Positions 25,389 through 64,000 of a DNA stretch of 64,000 bases are shown piece by piece (the stretch's first letter is position 1; every line of letters starts with the position of its first letter). The notes under the pieces are model-generated. The model made no database searches. It was not told the origin of the DNA and worked only from the letters and a program-made list of their open reading frames with translations. The position numbers and the translations under genes are program-made. The DNA is from Pterobdella sp. o SKG-2022 (Eukaryota; Annelida; Clitellata; Hirudinida; Piscicolidae): contig OZ038326.1 of the NCBI GenBank assembly GCA_964035795.1, positions 702,803 to 766,802 of the forward strand, read 5' to 3'.

Positions 25389-25657
25389 TTTGCTTCAATT
25401 TAACTAAAAATAAACGATTCTAGAAAACGGCAAAGAATAATAGAATTATCGCCTTAGTGAACATAGAAAATAAAACTTAAGTAAAATAAACAAATATTTT
25501 GATGTCAATTAAAAATTTTTTGTTTTTTTACTCTAAAAATAAAAATTTGTACTTAAATGAAATTATACAAAAAAAAAGTTTCAATTTTAAACAATCTGTT
25601 CTTTAAAGCTTTTCATCTATTCTTTTTGGGTTTTTTTTTACTGTGAATTTTAAAAAA
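25389..25657. promoter_or_regulatory. Bidirectional promoter candidate between NudC and FAM136A
   Basis: The two start codons face away from each other across 269 bp of AT-rich DNA. Both transcripts must therefore initiate in or next to this stretch. No TATA box at a fixed distance is convincing. Head-to-head pairs of housekeeping genes are common in animals. Confidence 0.55.
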
Positions 25658-26114
25658 ATGCAGAATCTACAAAATAAATTGCAAGATTCTTTGACTTCAA
25701 TGACTCAAAATCTTGAAAATAACTATCTCAGAAAAATGCAGGTTCACGTGTGATAATCTCTTTTCTAGCACAACATTGCATCATGATTTACATTAAAATT
25801 TTCAACACAACATCACAATGTCACTAGAAATAATATCAATTTATAAAATTTTCAATTCATAAAAAATTGCATCACATAATTCAACTTAACAGTCTATTCA
25901 ACAATACTAGCAAGAATAACTTCAAAAACAAGCCTTTTCATCACCAACAGAGAGATATGTACCAGTGCTGTGTCAATTGTTTTGACAAGAAATCTTTATC
26001 AACAGAAGGGCTTCAGGGTTGTGTGGAATCATGCTCCACCCCTCTGCTGCATTCCAAAGATGCCATAGACCAAGAAATGCAAGCTTTCCAGGTTGAGTTT
26101 TTTTTTCATTTCAT

Positions 26115-26150
<36 letters not shown>

Positions 26151-26696
26151 TTCATGGATTAGTTTACATTTTAAACTAACTCATTTTTTATAACCATATT
26201 GTTATTTCATTTCATTTAGTTTTAACTTCTATATCATTGAACCCATAAGTTTTTCATAACCAGAATCGTCTGCAAAGATGCTCACTAGATTGTCAAGATC
26301 AAATCAAGGACAAGATGGCCGGAGTGGGAAGCAATGATGTCAGCAAATACCAACCTGAGTTTGAAGGTGAATGGCTTAGAGATTTTTCAGTTAATGCCAA
26401 CATATTTTTTATTTATTTAGTTTAAAATTAAACTTAATTCATCACTTGTTTTTTCAACATTAAACTTAATTCATCACTTGTTTTTTCAACATTAGACAGA
26501 TGTTATAATTATTGACTAGTTCATCCAAGCTACTGAGTGGCTGGATTAATTGATTATAAAATATATAAGCAGCATAATTTTTGAAGGGTGTGTTTTAAAG
26601 TGTGGAGATGCCCATATCAAACTGATTCCAGCCCTGATGAAAAGATGCGAAGAAACACTAAAGAATCAACAGAAACACCTAAACCAATTGATGTGA
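25658..26696 (+). CDS. FAM136A: FAM136A-like mitochondrial protein
   Basis: Four exons (25658-25741, 25951-26091, 26264-26366, 26587-26696) join in frame to a protein of about 145 aa, close to the 138 aa of vertebrate FAM136A. The start reads MQNLQNKLQDSLTSMTQNLE and the first exon ends LRKMQ, a family hallmark. The second and third exons carry CCVNC...CVESC and CSLDCQDQ, and the last has CVLKCGDAHIKLIP. These CX3C pairs are typical of twin-Cys proteins of the mitochondrial intermembrane space. AATAAA at 26795-26800 fits its poly(A) signal. An (AT)n run sits in intron 2. Confidence 0.92.
26120..26147. repeat. (AT)n microsatellite in FAM136A intron
   Basis: About 14 uninterrupted AT units just after the second FAM136A exon. 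Confidence 0.9.
26424..26493. repeat. Direct 34-bp tandem duplication in FAM136A intron
   Basis: The stretch beginning TTAAACTTAATTCATCACTT is present twice in direct succession, ending each time in TTTTTTCAACATT. The copies look identical, so the duplication is recent. It lies in the third intron of FAM136A. Confidence 0.8.
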
Positions 26697-26794
26697 TAGC
26701 TTATAAATAGATCAAAACTTATTGTATTCTGTTTTTATCAAAATTTTTAATTTTTAAAATTAGATTAATCTTCAACAAAAAAAATTTGCCTACA

Positions 26795-26800
26795 AATAAA
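26795..26800 (+). terminator. FAM136A poly(A) signal
   Basis: Canonical AATAAA about 100 bases after the FAM136A stop codon, with a T-rich tract nearby. The stretch from here to 27,338 has no gene that I can support. Confidence 0.5.
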
Positions 26801-27356
26801 TTATTTCAACCCTCTGCCATACAAACTCATGATATTCAAGCCAATACACCTCAAGAGCTGGTAATTATAATACTTTATAAAAATTAATAAATGGTTTATT
26901 TTAGTAATTGTCTTCCAAGTACCGTTAATAACCTATGTTGACTGCTGTCAACCCCAGTTACTTGGACGTGTACAGCAGTATAACCTAATATTGTTAACAC
27001 AGAGAAACCACTGATTCAATTAGCATGCATGAATAATACAGTTTTTAAAAAGTTGCAGGCTGCTGCACGAAGACCTAATGAGTCCCTGTAATTTATCTTT
27101 TTTATTTGGAAGACAATTATGAAATAAGACCACCCTATAAAAGCGTCTCGATTTTCATGCAAAAAAGTGTTATTCAGTAATTAATTCCTTGAAATGCACT
27201 TTAATTAGACTGCTGATAGCCAGCTATCATTATAAGTTTCCCTTGAAAAGTTCATTTTATAGAAAACCTCAACAAGATTTCGAGTTTAGGTACTGAATAG
27301 GAACTCTGTTTCATCGAAAGTCTCTTTTTGTTGTTAGGAATTTAGATGCAGATTTA

Positions 27357-28536
27357 ATGGAAAGTTCGTTGGTATTTAGACTAGAAATTCCAAACACAAA
27401 ACCTCAATGCCGTGACTTTATTTCTGACTCCAAGTTGGAAGATTTACAAAATAATCAATGTTTTTTTGAGAAAGTGCAAAAAAGCTTGCAAGCATGCCCA
27501 CAAATGAAACAGAATATTGCCAAGGAGTTGCTTGATGTAGTTTCCATGTTTACAGACGACTCTGAAAATTATAAGCTGCCAAGTGTGCGCACTTTTTGCA
27601 ACATCCTTGCGGAGTTGAAGGATACAATAGCAGAGAGCTTCTGCTTCGATCCATTATGTCATAAAAATCGTGAAAAGCTTGTTTGCGTGGTTCGTGGAAT
27701 CTGTTGCCATATGGAGTCTTTTGAAAACATTTTGGCTGGTACTGTTCTATTTTTAAGATCGCTTCCATTATTACTAACCTCATACTATTTATTGAATCAC
27801 AGGTTTTGAAAAAGAGGAACCAATGGAATTGTCGAAACTCACGCAGTTCAGTGCACCAGAGAGTGAAGTTAAGCGTTGGTTCGTTGAAACTACTAATAAG
27901 CTCAAAAATTTATTTGGCAACATTAAAAAAATTATTGAAACTTCTGCAATCATAGAAATTAACTTTGATCAATTCTTGGAAGATGAAAATTTACTGATAT
28001 GGGAAGATCTTGACGAAATAAAAGAGTTTTCTGAAAAACTTTTGACATTCTTGGACAAATTAATAAAAAAACAAAAAGGTCTCACATCAAATTTTGAAAG
28101 TGGGTATCAAAGTGGAAATGCTGGATCGTTGAGAAGAGATCAAATGGACCTCAAGTTGGTGGAGCGTATGGTGCGAAATAGGAGTAGGACCTTTTACACC
28201 CCAGCAACCTTCGATCACTTGGCCTCAACAGAGATTAACAAGAATTTGAAGACATCTGGACTGACCACAACAAGCAATGATGCAGGAAAAGAAGATGATG
28301 GCACCGAGTTGAGATACCAAATGGAGAAGCTCAAAAAATTAGAAATTCATCTGCAAAAGCTTCAAAACACATCGGAAGGACCTACAATCTGCCAGATCAA
28401 TCTTAGCAATATGTTGAAGTTTGACAAAAAGTTCAACATTCTTTGGTTCGTTTTGAAGATTAACTCAAACTCCTCACAAGCTATTGCGTATGTACAAGAT
28501 GAGATAGAAATGAAAATTGGAGGGTTGGAGACTTGA
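27357..28536 (+). CDS. Unrecognised protein, two exons, helical and charged
   Basis: Exon 1 (27357-27738) and exon 2 (27803-28536) join in phase across a 64-bp intron (G|GTACTG ... CACAG|GT) to give 371 aa. Base composition and codon use look coding, and open frames of this length are unlikely by chance in this AT-rich DNA. The N-terminal half has several Cys (QACPQMKQN, FCFDPLCHKNREKLVCVVRG). The C-terminal half is rich in Lys/Glu/Leu, with likely coiled coils near residues 160-210 and 280-305, and a basic Ser/Thr stretch with RRDQMDLKLVERMVRNRSRT. There is no signal peptide or membrane span. An acceptor-like TTGTTGTTAG just before the ATG, with an open frame after it, means an upstream exon is possible. 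I recognise no family. Confidence 0.6.
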
Positions 28537-30939
28537 GATTGTCTATGAGTTAATTTTCTATTAATCAAATTAAGTTAAAATTCAAATTATCAGAACAGAG
28601 TGTGGTGAAAAATTAAGCAACCAATGAGGGCGAAGTAACCTTTTTATATGCCATGATTTTAAAAGTAGATTCTTTCTCAAACGATTTAAACTTATACCAA
28701 CCATTCAGCACAAATATATATATTTCATGTATCCTTGACATAACCATTGTTTTTAATTTTTTGAGATTTATATTAGCTTAAGACATCAACCAAAAACGCT
28801 TCTATAAACTTTATATTTTCTGTTTTTTGGATTGTCATTCAGCATATTCTTATATGAACGTTTTAAAATTTCAACGGTTTCATTGAAAACAGTGGTGACA
28901 CCTACACAAATATAATCTAGCATTAATTTATCGTAAATTATAACTTTTAAATAGAATTTTCCTCTAATAAACAAATATTGAAGTTAAATATATAATCGAA
29001 TGAACAGTAGAACAAAAATAGAAAGCAGAAGTGACGGAAACTGATCATTGAAAATGCCCCGATTACAAATTTTGATTATTATCATAAATATTAATTTAAG
29101 CTCCACAGACTTTTATTAACAGGTTGGTTGATGAATTAATATCTATTATTGCTATCATTTTTTCTTTTATTGATTATAAATTTTGTTTTATTTCTATTAT
29201 TTTTTCTTTTATTGATATTATTGATTTTTTTTTTGAGTAAATTAAATTTAATATAATTTAAATAGCATTTGAAAAAAGTTATTTTTCAAATTATTATTCT
29301 TATATTTTACTTCATTATTATTCTATGATATTATTTAATGCATATTTCCGCCATTCACAATAAAGGGAGTCAACAATAACAGCAAGTAAAACCTATTGTC
29401 AATACAATCGGCTTTTCTTCTCTTTTAGACACAAATATTCACTGTTCCTGTAGTTGAAATCTTTTTCAAAACAACATCACTCAACCATTACACCGTAATA
29501 TATCTTACATATGCACTGAAACGGTCATATTATATTCATTAGCGCCACTATTTAAAACTAGACTCCATTAAGGTTTGACTAACAAAGCTTCTTGGAAATT
29601 TATATCGATTTTATTCCACTCCTAACCTACCCACAGTGGCTTAAAAACAAATAGTTTATTAAAAGCTCAAGTCTCAAAATTCCAACATAAATTTTCTCAG
29701 CCTAACCATGCCTAACACTCGTTAAAGCTTACTCATTTCTATGGCACTCTTTCATAAATATAAAATAAAAGCGTATAAATGAATAGATTATTGTGTATTG
29801 TATAGATTTTTTTTGTTATATCCAAGCAACAGTGTATAGTTGTGATATACAGAATTCATAACGACATTGTTTAGGTTTTATATTTTAACATCTTGCTTAA
29901 CTGGCCCACATTCTATAGTTTCAACAATAACTCATTTATTATTTATACTATATTTATCTTTAAAAATGTATTCTATATTATAAAATATACATAAATAAAA
30001 AAACAAAAAAATTATAAATTACGAAATTTAAAAGACACACACTGAATTTGAATCTATATAAGCTATATAACAGCCAAACAAACCGCATTACAAAGGCATT
30101 CATAATGATGATATCAGAATAAATAAAATTGTTAGCCATATAATGTTGTGGCTATATAAGTTGTGTTTGTTATGGGTAGCACGTATATAAAGACAGAGAG
30201 ATGAGAGGCTGAAAGCTGGTGATAAAAACTGTGGTTATTACGTGAAGTTTGCCACTACTTTTAAAACTCTGTGAGTGATGGTTAAGATAAAAGGTTCAAA
30301 AACAGGAATAATAGTAATAAAAATATAAGAAATAAATTTATAGAATGTTTTTATTGATGTTGTTAGTTGGAAACTAGTTGTTATAAAGGATTTTCAGTTT
30401 ATTAGAAATCAGTTGCTGCGGAGTTCGGACGTTTGTGATGAAATTAATTGAGCAAAAAAAAGAAAAATAATAAGAAAAAAAAAACAACAAATAAGAATAA
30501 TAAACAAAAGAAACAATAATAAGAGTAAAAACAATTAAAAACAAAAACTTTATAACGACAGTCTTTCAAGTTGCAGCAATAAATAAATAAATTGATGGTC
30601 GTAAGTTGGTAAAAAGAATAGGTTGGCTGTTGAGGGACGTTGCAAGGGGCGAAGAGGTCGGATAAGAGATTTTTGAAACATTGAAGAAATTTGAAAAACT
30701 TATAATTAAAGTTAAAAGCTGATCTAAAGTAATGTAAATAAGGTTAAAAGTTAATCTAGAAAAGATAAAACAATAATTTAATAAACAAACAAATACGGGA
30801 TATTATTATAGAGACATGAAACTGATCAAGTCTTCAAGACCACTAGACCGCCAATAAAGATAAAATACCCATCAAAAAACTTAAAAGTGAATTTAAAAAT
30901 TTAAAAGTTAATCTATGTAAAGACTAAAAGTGCACAGAG
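28537..30939. other. Intergenic AT-rich region upstream of CBF-beta
   Basis: About 2.4 kb with no coding signal. It contains T-rich and A-rich tracts, and A-rich sequence from about 30,440 that is likely 5' UTR or promoter of the following gene. No repeat family or RNA gene is evident to me. Confidence 0.5.
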
Positions 30940-33365
30940 ATGCCAAAAGTAGTTCCCGACCAATACCAGAAGTTTCTGCACGATCCTTTCTTCAAAAAAC
31001 TCAAGAAGGGGAGTGAGGTAGGGATTGCTGTGTCTTATTATTTATTTATCAATGTTTTTAATATCTTATTTATCCATTTATTATTATTTTTATTTTTATT
31101 GTTCATTCATTTTTTTTCTTATTTAATTAATGTTGTTTTTGTTTTTTTATTGTTGAAATTTTAATGCTGCATATCTTCCTCCACCCTAACAATAACAAAA
31201 CTAAAGTTCGTAATTAGTGAGCTAAACTCAAAACAGTTTTGTTTATTTTTCTTTCATTTATCATTTTTGTTATTATTCATAGTTATGATTATTAATTCTT
31301 GTATATTTATTGCCATTATTTTTGTTTTTATAGCATGCGGCATAGGGTATTACTAAGACTTAGTAATGTCTGAATGTGTAATCCGATGTTTCCCATTGTT
31401 TCAGTCTTATTATTATTATTATGTTTATTTTTTTATTTGCATTTCTTCCATTTCAAACGAGCTAGTTAAATATATGTAAAATAATCTAAATTACTCCCAG
31501 TGAATACCTCAACTGAATGATTTATATTACTACATCATAACTTGTGTTTTATTGTGTGAGGTTATATTAAATGTTGTTGTTGCATTGAAAATTGTTTTTT
31601 TTTGTTTTTGTTGCATTATAATTGTTGTTGTCGATATGAGATTGAGCTTGTGAAAAAATTGCTTTTGTTTTCAAAGTTAAGAAGTTGAATATAGCATTTT
31701 TTATATCGTTTTTATTATTTTTTATTCTTTTTTTGTTATGTTTTTATTGAAGGTGAAATTTAACTTCTTCGAGAATTATTCACAAGAAAGAATATATATT
31801 TTCGCCTTTGTTACCAGCTCATTTAAACAATCATGGCAATAACATGTTACAAAAATAAGTGAAGTTTACATGAGTAATGCCAAAAAATCATGAATTGTTA
31901 GAAATAAAAATAATTCAGAGAATATTATTTTCATTATAAAGTTCCACCTTCTTCATTATCTGCGATGGTTTGAATAACTTTTCGTTCATATAAATAATCT
32001 TTGCAATCTCCACCATCATCATCATCCTCATCATCATCATCATCACCCCCATTAAATATCACGATGTTAAGATTCGTTACAAGACATGCGGGAAAAAAGG
32101 AATATCTTTATTGGACTCATGTAGGAGTAGAAAGCTGCATGTTGTAGGTGATGTGTGTGTGTGTGTTTGTGTGTGTTTGTGTGTGTTTGTGTGTGTGTTT
32201 TATATTTATATGTACGTGTGTTGTGTTATACACACATGTTTGTTGTAAGTATAAATACACACGCAAACAATAATAACCACCCAACAACGGCAGTCTCTCT
32301 TCAACTGTGGCATCATCCTGGAACTGACATTCGATGAGTTCTTGAACGAGGCAGGTCTGGCTGCCAATCAGAACACTTCTGTTGTTCTGTACAACCAATT
32401 GTTGCAATGGGTTAGTGCGTAGTTGTGTGTATGTGTGGTTGTTTGTGAGTGTGGTTGTTTTTGTTGTTTGTCTTGTTTTTTTTTGTATTTTGCATATACA
32501 CTTGCTTGTAACTCTTAAAAAAATTCCCATCAACAGGTAGAGTTTGTGACCAAATGTATAATTGAAGGTGTGTGTGTTGTTGTCAGTGGCTTTTTGAGCA
32601 TGTCTTCGTTGGAGGGGATTCTCAAAATTGACTTTGATGCAGAAACTGCTAAGGTAGGTGGGGGAAAGAGGTTTGGAGAAGGATTAAGTGCGTGGAGCAG
32701 TTTGGTGGGTGGTGAGGTTTGGTGGATAGTGGGTAATGGGGTTTGGAGAGTGGTGGTTGGTTAGTGGATTATTGCTGGAGAATTAATCTTCTGTAATCAA
32801 TCAAAATTTAAACATTCATTTTGTTTGAAATGAAATCTTAGCAAAATTACTTCAACAGAAAGAAGAAGAGATAATGAAAAAACAGATTAAGCTCTACAAC
32901 AGCATGAAAATGCAGCACTTACTTCAACAACAAATGTTGCCACAACACAACATACACCACCCTTACAGCGGCCCAGATAAGTTTGATGTGACTGAAAAGA
33001 ACAAAAAGAAAATGAAAACCGTGAAGACAAGGAGAAAGACAACTAAAATTATAAACAATGATACACGAGTACACAACACACAGATAGAAAACAATCTACC
33101 TTATGTAAGCATGAAACAAACTGAATCTCACAACACAACTATCACAACACACATTACTGATGGAACTAACACACATATTGGGTCTTTACATACTAACAAC
33201 ATAAATTGTGGTGATGTTAACACACATACAAACAACACGCATACAAACAACACACACACAAACAGCACGTACAAAAACAACACACATATAAACAGTAACA
33301 ACGCGCACACAAACATACACTGCCATTGGAAAAAACGTTTAAAGAGCTTAAGTATTTCAACGTAA
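30940..33365 (+). CDS. CBFB: Core-binding factor beta (RUNX partner) with long C-terminal extension
   Basis: CBF-beta binds RUNX transcription factors and raises their DNA affinity. Five exons: 30940-31017, 31753-31809, 32294-32410, 32537-32653 and 32859-33365, all joining in phase 0, 291 aa. The start MPKVVPDQYQKF matches the invariant CBF-beta N-terminus. Exon 1 encodes 26 residues, and exons 3 and 4 encode 39 each, which agrees with my recollection of vertebrate exon sizes. Exon 4 has CIIEGVCVVVSGFLSMSSLE followed by GILKIDFD. Exon 2 encodes only 19 residues against about 29 in vertebrates, because the only usable donor precedes an in-frame stop. Either the domain is shorter or this boundary is wrong. 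Vertebrate CBF-beta is about 182 aa. Here the last exon adds a basic stretch (KKMKTVKTRRKTTK) and a Thr/Asn/His-rich tail. Confidence 0.88.
32152..32200. repeat. (GT)n-rich microsatellite in CBF-beta intron
   Basis: GTGTGTGTGTGTTT-type units, imperfect, about 50 bp long, in the intron between CBF-beta exons 2 and 3. Confidence 0.8.
33220..33325 (+). repeat. Coding 15-bp repeat in CBF-beta tail (THTNN)
   Basis: Imperfect copies of ACACATACAAACAAC-like units encode NTHTNNTHTNNTHTNSTYKN and similar. The array is inside the last exon and stays in frame to the stop codon. It appears to derive from an expanded CA-type simple repeat. Confidence 0.75.
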
Positions 33366-34018
33366 AGGTGCTCTTGTAGCATAAAAACAAATTTAATTAA
33401 AAAAAATATCGAAATCAACAAATGAGTGTATCAATTTGAACAAATTTTTGACAAATCAAGTTAAACCACAAATGCCTTTAGAGGCAGTTTGTTGCGAGTT
33501 ATCCGGTGTCCTTTATGAATCTGATGTCTTTGTATTTATTATATTATGAAAAGTATATATATGAGTTTGATGAATCTAGCTTGATTGATTTAATATTTAT
33601 TTTTTTGTGTTTAAATTCAATTATTAAAATATTTTTTAATGCTTTATTTGAAAATAAACTTGAAATTTTTAAAAAAATCGAAAAAATTTAAATAAAATGT
33701 GCAACTTCTAAAAATTGATAATAATAAAAGACGAAACTTCTTGAAAAGATTGCAACAATACAAACCCTAATCCAGCTGGTGAATGGCGAGGGTGATTGAG
33801 GAAATGTGGCGAAAAAAAAGATGAAAACGAAATTGTAACACTAAGCGCTGTATGATGTTGAAGCAAAAAAAAAATAAATATAAATAAATAAATGATGTCA
33901 AAACACAGATGAAGATGATATATAAATCGATTCAATTACTGAAACAAAATGAAAATAAAGTAGATAAAAATTATGGATAAAAATAACGATAAAGCTATAG
34001 TCGATTCTATACAGGTTT
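33366..34018. terminator. Convergent 3' ends of CBF-beta and USP34
   Basis: The two genes end tail to tail 653 bp apart. AATAAA on the plus strand at 33653-33658 and 33691-33696 suits CBF-beta. TTTATT at 33644-33649, read on the minus strand, suits USP34. The mature transcripts could therefore meet or overlap by a few bases near 33.65 kb. Confidence 0.45.
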
Positions 34019-56813
<22,795 letters not shown>

Positions 56814-58503
56814 TTTGAAAAATATAATTTAAAAGTTACCTATTTTAATTTTTACATATATATACATACGACTATATTTAAAACAAAAGAATCTGAGATA
56901 GCCATATTGTTTTTAATAATTCTATCTATGTGCCCAAAGAATCGAATAATATTAAAAAGTTTTTTTTTGTAAAAATTCATGAGTATAATTTCATATAATT
57001 AAAAATTATGATTTTATTAAATTTTTTTAAACAATTATAGTAATAAAGTTTTGAATTTTTCATGAAAACTAGAAATTTATTTATTTATTTATTTTATAGC
57101 GCACTTTAAAAACTGAATATGTATCAAAGGTGCTTAAATTCTAAATTTAAAAAAAATATCGACTAAGTTTGAATATAACCATTTTTACAAAATTTTTTGA
57201 AATTATAACTAATTCAAAAAATTTTTTTCAAATTTTATTCAGAAGAATATGTACAACTGCTTGTTGAAATTTTATTAGTATTTATGAAATTTAAAGACTT
57301 CAACATTTTCATTTTTGTTAAATTTATCTTTAATGCCATTTAAAATTGCATTTAAATATTACCGAACCCAAAAAGATCGTACTAATCAACACAATATTCA
57401 ACTTTAACATATAGATACTTAGAAGATACTTATAAGATACTTAAGATATTATAAGATACTTATAATATAATATAATTAATTTTAATTGTCGAATTAACAT
57501 TTAATATAAACATCAAAATTAGATAAAATACGATGGACACCTTACTCCGAAATTCAATCAGAAATAAATAGAACTTAGATTGGCAACATTAGAAGATTTA
57601 AATAGGAATGAATTGTCAGTATCAGAGGAGTGACTAGATTTCTTCAAAACGCTCACACATCGTTCTAGTTTAATTTATTCGTAATTTTTTATGTTTTCTC
57701 CATCTTTAGCATCATTTTCTCTTTCGCTTTTCACCCAAACCACAAATTCGATATAAACTTAAATCCACATTTAGATCTCAAAAACCACATCTAATCATCC
57801 TTTCGACTCCATATGTGGATGGGACAGTCCATCTCGAGCCGCAAGAAAGCTTCGTTTTCTGGATAGGGGTTGGTAAAGTTGGGATAATACAAGCAAATTT
57901 CAATGACTAAAATGATAAACAATAAAAATAAAAAATAATATAATAAAAAAAACGTTTTCTAATAGACAATTGGTTGTTGAGACAAATAAGATAAGACTGA
58001 TAATTTTTTAACCACTTTCATATTACCCTAGATAGTTCAATGATTTTTAATTAATTCCTCATTAATTAATGAAAAGCCAATATAACTATCTCAAGTTTGC
58101 TCATAAAACTTCTCCAATTATCTTTAATGTATTGATGGTGATTCATCACAGACATCACACATCCACAAACCACCACCATCATCACGGACATCACACATTC
58201 ACAAACCACCATCATCATCACACACATCACACATCCACAAACCACCATCATCATCACAGACATCACACATCCACAAACCACTATCATCATCACAGACATC
58301 ACACATCCACAAACCACCACCATCATCACAGACATCACACCCACAAACCACCATCATTTTCACAGACATAACACACTCACAATAACATGCAGAAAACAGC
58401 ACTCATCTTCAGTTTTGGTGGTTTAAAAACCATCTCACAAACCATCCACTTCATACCTTGAACCACCCAATACCAACCCCCGCCCCCTCCTCTTCCATAC
58501 AAA
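56814..58503. other. Intergenic region upstream of USP34, with 36-bp minisatellite
   Basis: About 1.7 kb of AT-rich DNA lies between the USP34 start (transcribed leftward) and the end of the next minus-strand gene. It must contain the USP34 promoter. No TATA box or CpG-rich block is evident. The only structured element is the tandem array at 58,148-58,380. Confidence 0.5.
58148..58380. repeat. 36-bp minisatellite
   Basis: About six and a half copies of a 36-bp unit beginning ACAGACATCACACATCCACA, with point differences between copies. It is just beyond the last exon of the zincin-like gene. Open frames across it (Thr-Asn-His-rich on one strand, Val-Cys-Met-rich on the other) are products of the repeat and not genes. 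Confidence 0.9.
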
Positions 58504-63368
<4,865 letters not shown>

Positions 63369-63640
63369 CTGCGAGCAAGAATGCTCTGTGCTGGAGTGTT
63401 GGTTGCGGGGCCTACGGGCCCTTAAAGGTGCTGGGATTTGCAGGGTTTTTGAGGCTCTGTCGGGCCTTGAGTGGTTTTTTTTGTGGAAGTTTAATACGTG
63501 GTTTGCTGGTTTGTGCGATGGTAAACCTGTTGAATTGTGTGTTGAGTTGAGTTGTGTGTGTAAAATGTGTTGAGTTGAGTTGCGTGTGTAGCGTGCTGAG
63601 TTGTATTTTAATGGTTTGTGGTTTGTACAAAATAAAATAA
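63369..63640. other. G/T-rich, GC-elevated pocket
   Basis: This block is clearly richer in G and C than its AT-rich surroundings (GCGGGGCCTACGGGCCC near 63,407-63,423) and contains GTTGAGTTGAGTTGTGTGTG-type short repeats. On the minus strand it is directly upstream of the first recognised exon of the zincin-like gene. It may hold an upstream exon or the promoter, but no frame is convincing. Confidence 0.35.
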
Positions 63641-64000
63641 TGAAATGAAAAAAGTGGTGTCAACCCCAAAAGCTTATAAACCATTTAGCCTTCCTTCAAC
63701 AGTTTGTTATGCACATGTAATGCTACAACTATTAAAACGTCACAGATTTGCTGGGTTAAGAAAGTTGTTCATTCGAAATAAAAAGCTTTGTGAGAATAAT
63801 TAATATCACTTAATATTGTTAAGAACAGGTATAATAATGAAAAAGAAATATTTTGAAGCCATAATAAATAGTTATGCTAAATTTATTTTACAAAATTTCA
63901 TTTCTATAGCTCTTTTGGGTTGTTTTAATCAATTGTTATATACGCTGAACTTCAAGTTTTCAAAATTCATAGCTGAAATTTTACATAATTTGCAGTTATA
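63641..64000. other. AT-rich window end without recognisable feature
   Basis: I see only AT-rich sequence. If the zincin-like gene has further 5' exons, they may lie here or beyond the window. Confidence 0.4.

Noticed and set aside
26791..26880. Possible extra coding exon upstream of the orphan gene
   Set aside because: The stretch carries the FAM136A poly(A) signal and no acceptor or donor pair supports it as an exon.
58066..58402. Val-Cys-Met-rich and His-Thr-rich frames near 58.2 kb
   Set aside because: They are readings of the 36-bp minisatellite; no exon of a neighbouring gene joins them.

Overview
This is a eukaryotic, AT-rich genomic window from an invertebrate animal. Genes are split by many GT-AG introns (about 50 bp to several kb), and the introns and spacers are full of simple repeats: (CA/GT)n, (ATT)n, (AT)n and minisatellites. 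A reelin gene beside USP34, NudC, CBF-beta and tektin genes points to a bilaterian that kept reelin. Together with the compact, AT-rich architecture I lean towards a lophotrochozoan, possibly an annelid or leech-like animal. That placement is inference, not a sequence match.

Layout, left to right. (1) 1-12,004 (+): the 3' part of a reelin-like gene. Its exons encode alternating BNR-type half repeats and six EGF modules, ending in a short basic tail. (2) 12.6-13.96 kb: a decayed reverse transcriptase fragment sits between two inverted copies of a roughly 165-bp sequence. (3) 15,449-18,950 (-): a 12-exon gene whose reading frame stays open across all junctions. It encodes a secreted protein of about 522 aa that I do not recognise by name; its middle looks TULIP/BPI-like. 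(4) 20,055-22,688 (+): a tektin, the ciliary doublet-microtubule inner protein. (5) 22,940-25,388 (-): NudC. (6) 25,658-26,696 (+): FAM136A, head to head with NudC across 269 bp. (7) 27,357-28,536 (+): an unrecognised two-exon gene. (8) 30,940-33,365 (+): CBF-beta, the RUNX partner, with an unusual Thr/His/Asn-repeat tail. (9) 34,019-56,813 (-): an apparently complete USP34 deubiquitinase, the largest gene here. (10) 58,504-63,368 (-): the 3' exons of a secreted-zincin-like family in which the expected HEFAH zinc motif reads KYLAI, i.e. a probable pseudopeptidase.

The genes do not form one pathway. Most are ordinary metazoan genes: extracellular signalling (reelin), cilia (tektin), dynein/HSP90 co-chaperone function (NudC), mitochondrial intermembrane space (FAM136A), transcription (CBF-beta) and ubiquitin removal (USP34). 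The points most worth following are the pseudopeptidase, the unnamed secreted protein, the microsatellites that abut USP34 splice sites in complementary orientation, Asn-rich loops built from microsatellite DNA inside the USP34 catalytic domain, and the inverted-repeat-bounded RT relic.

Exon limits were inferred by hand from reading frame, splice dinucleotides and family knowledge. No database search was possible.
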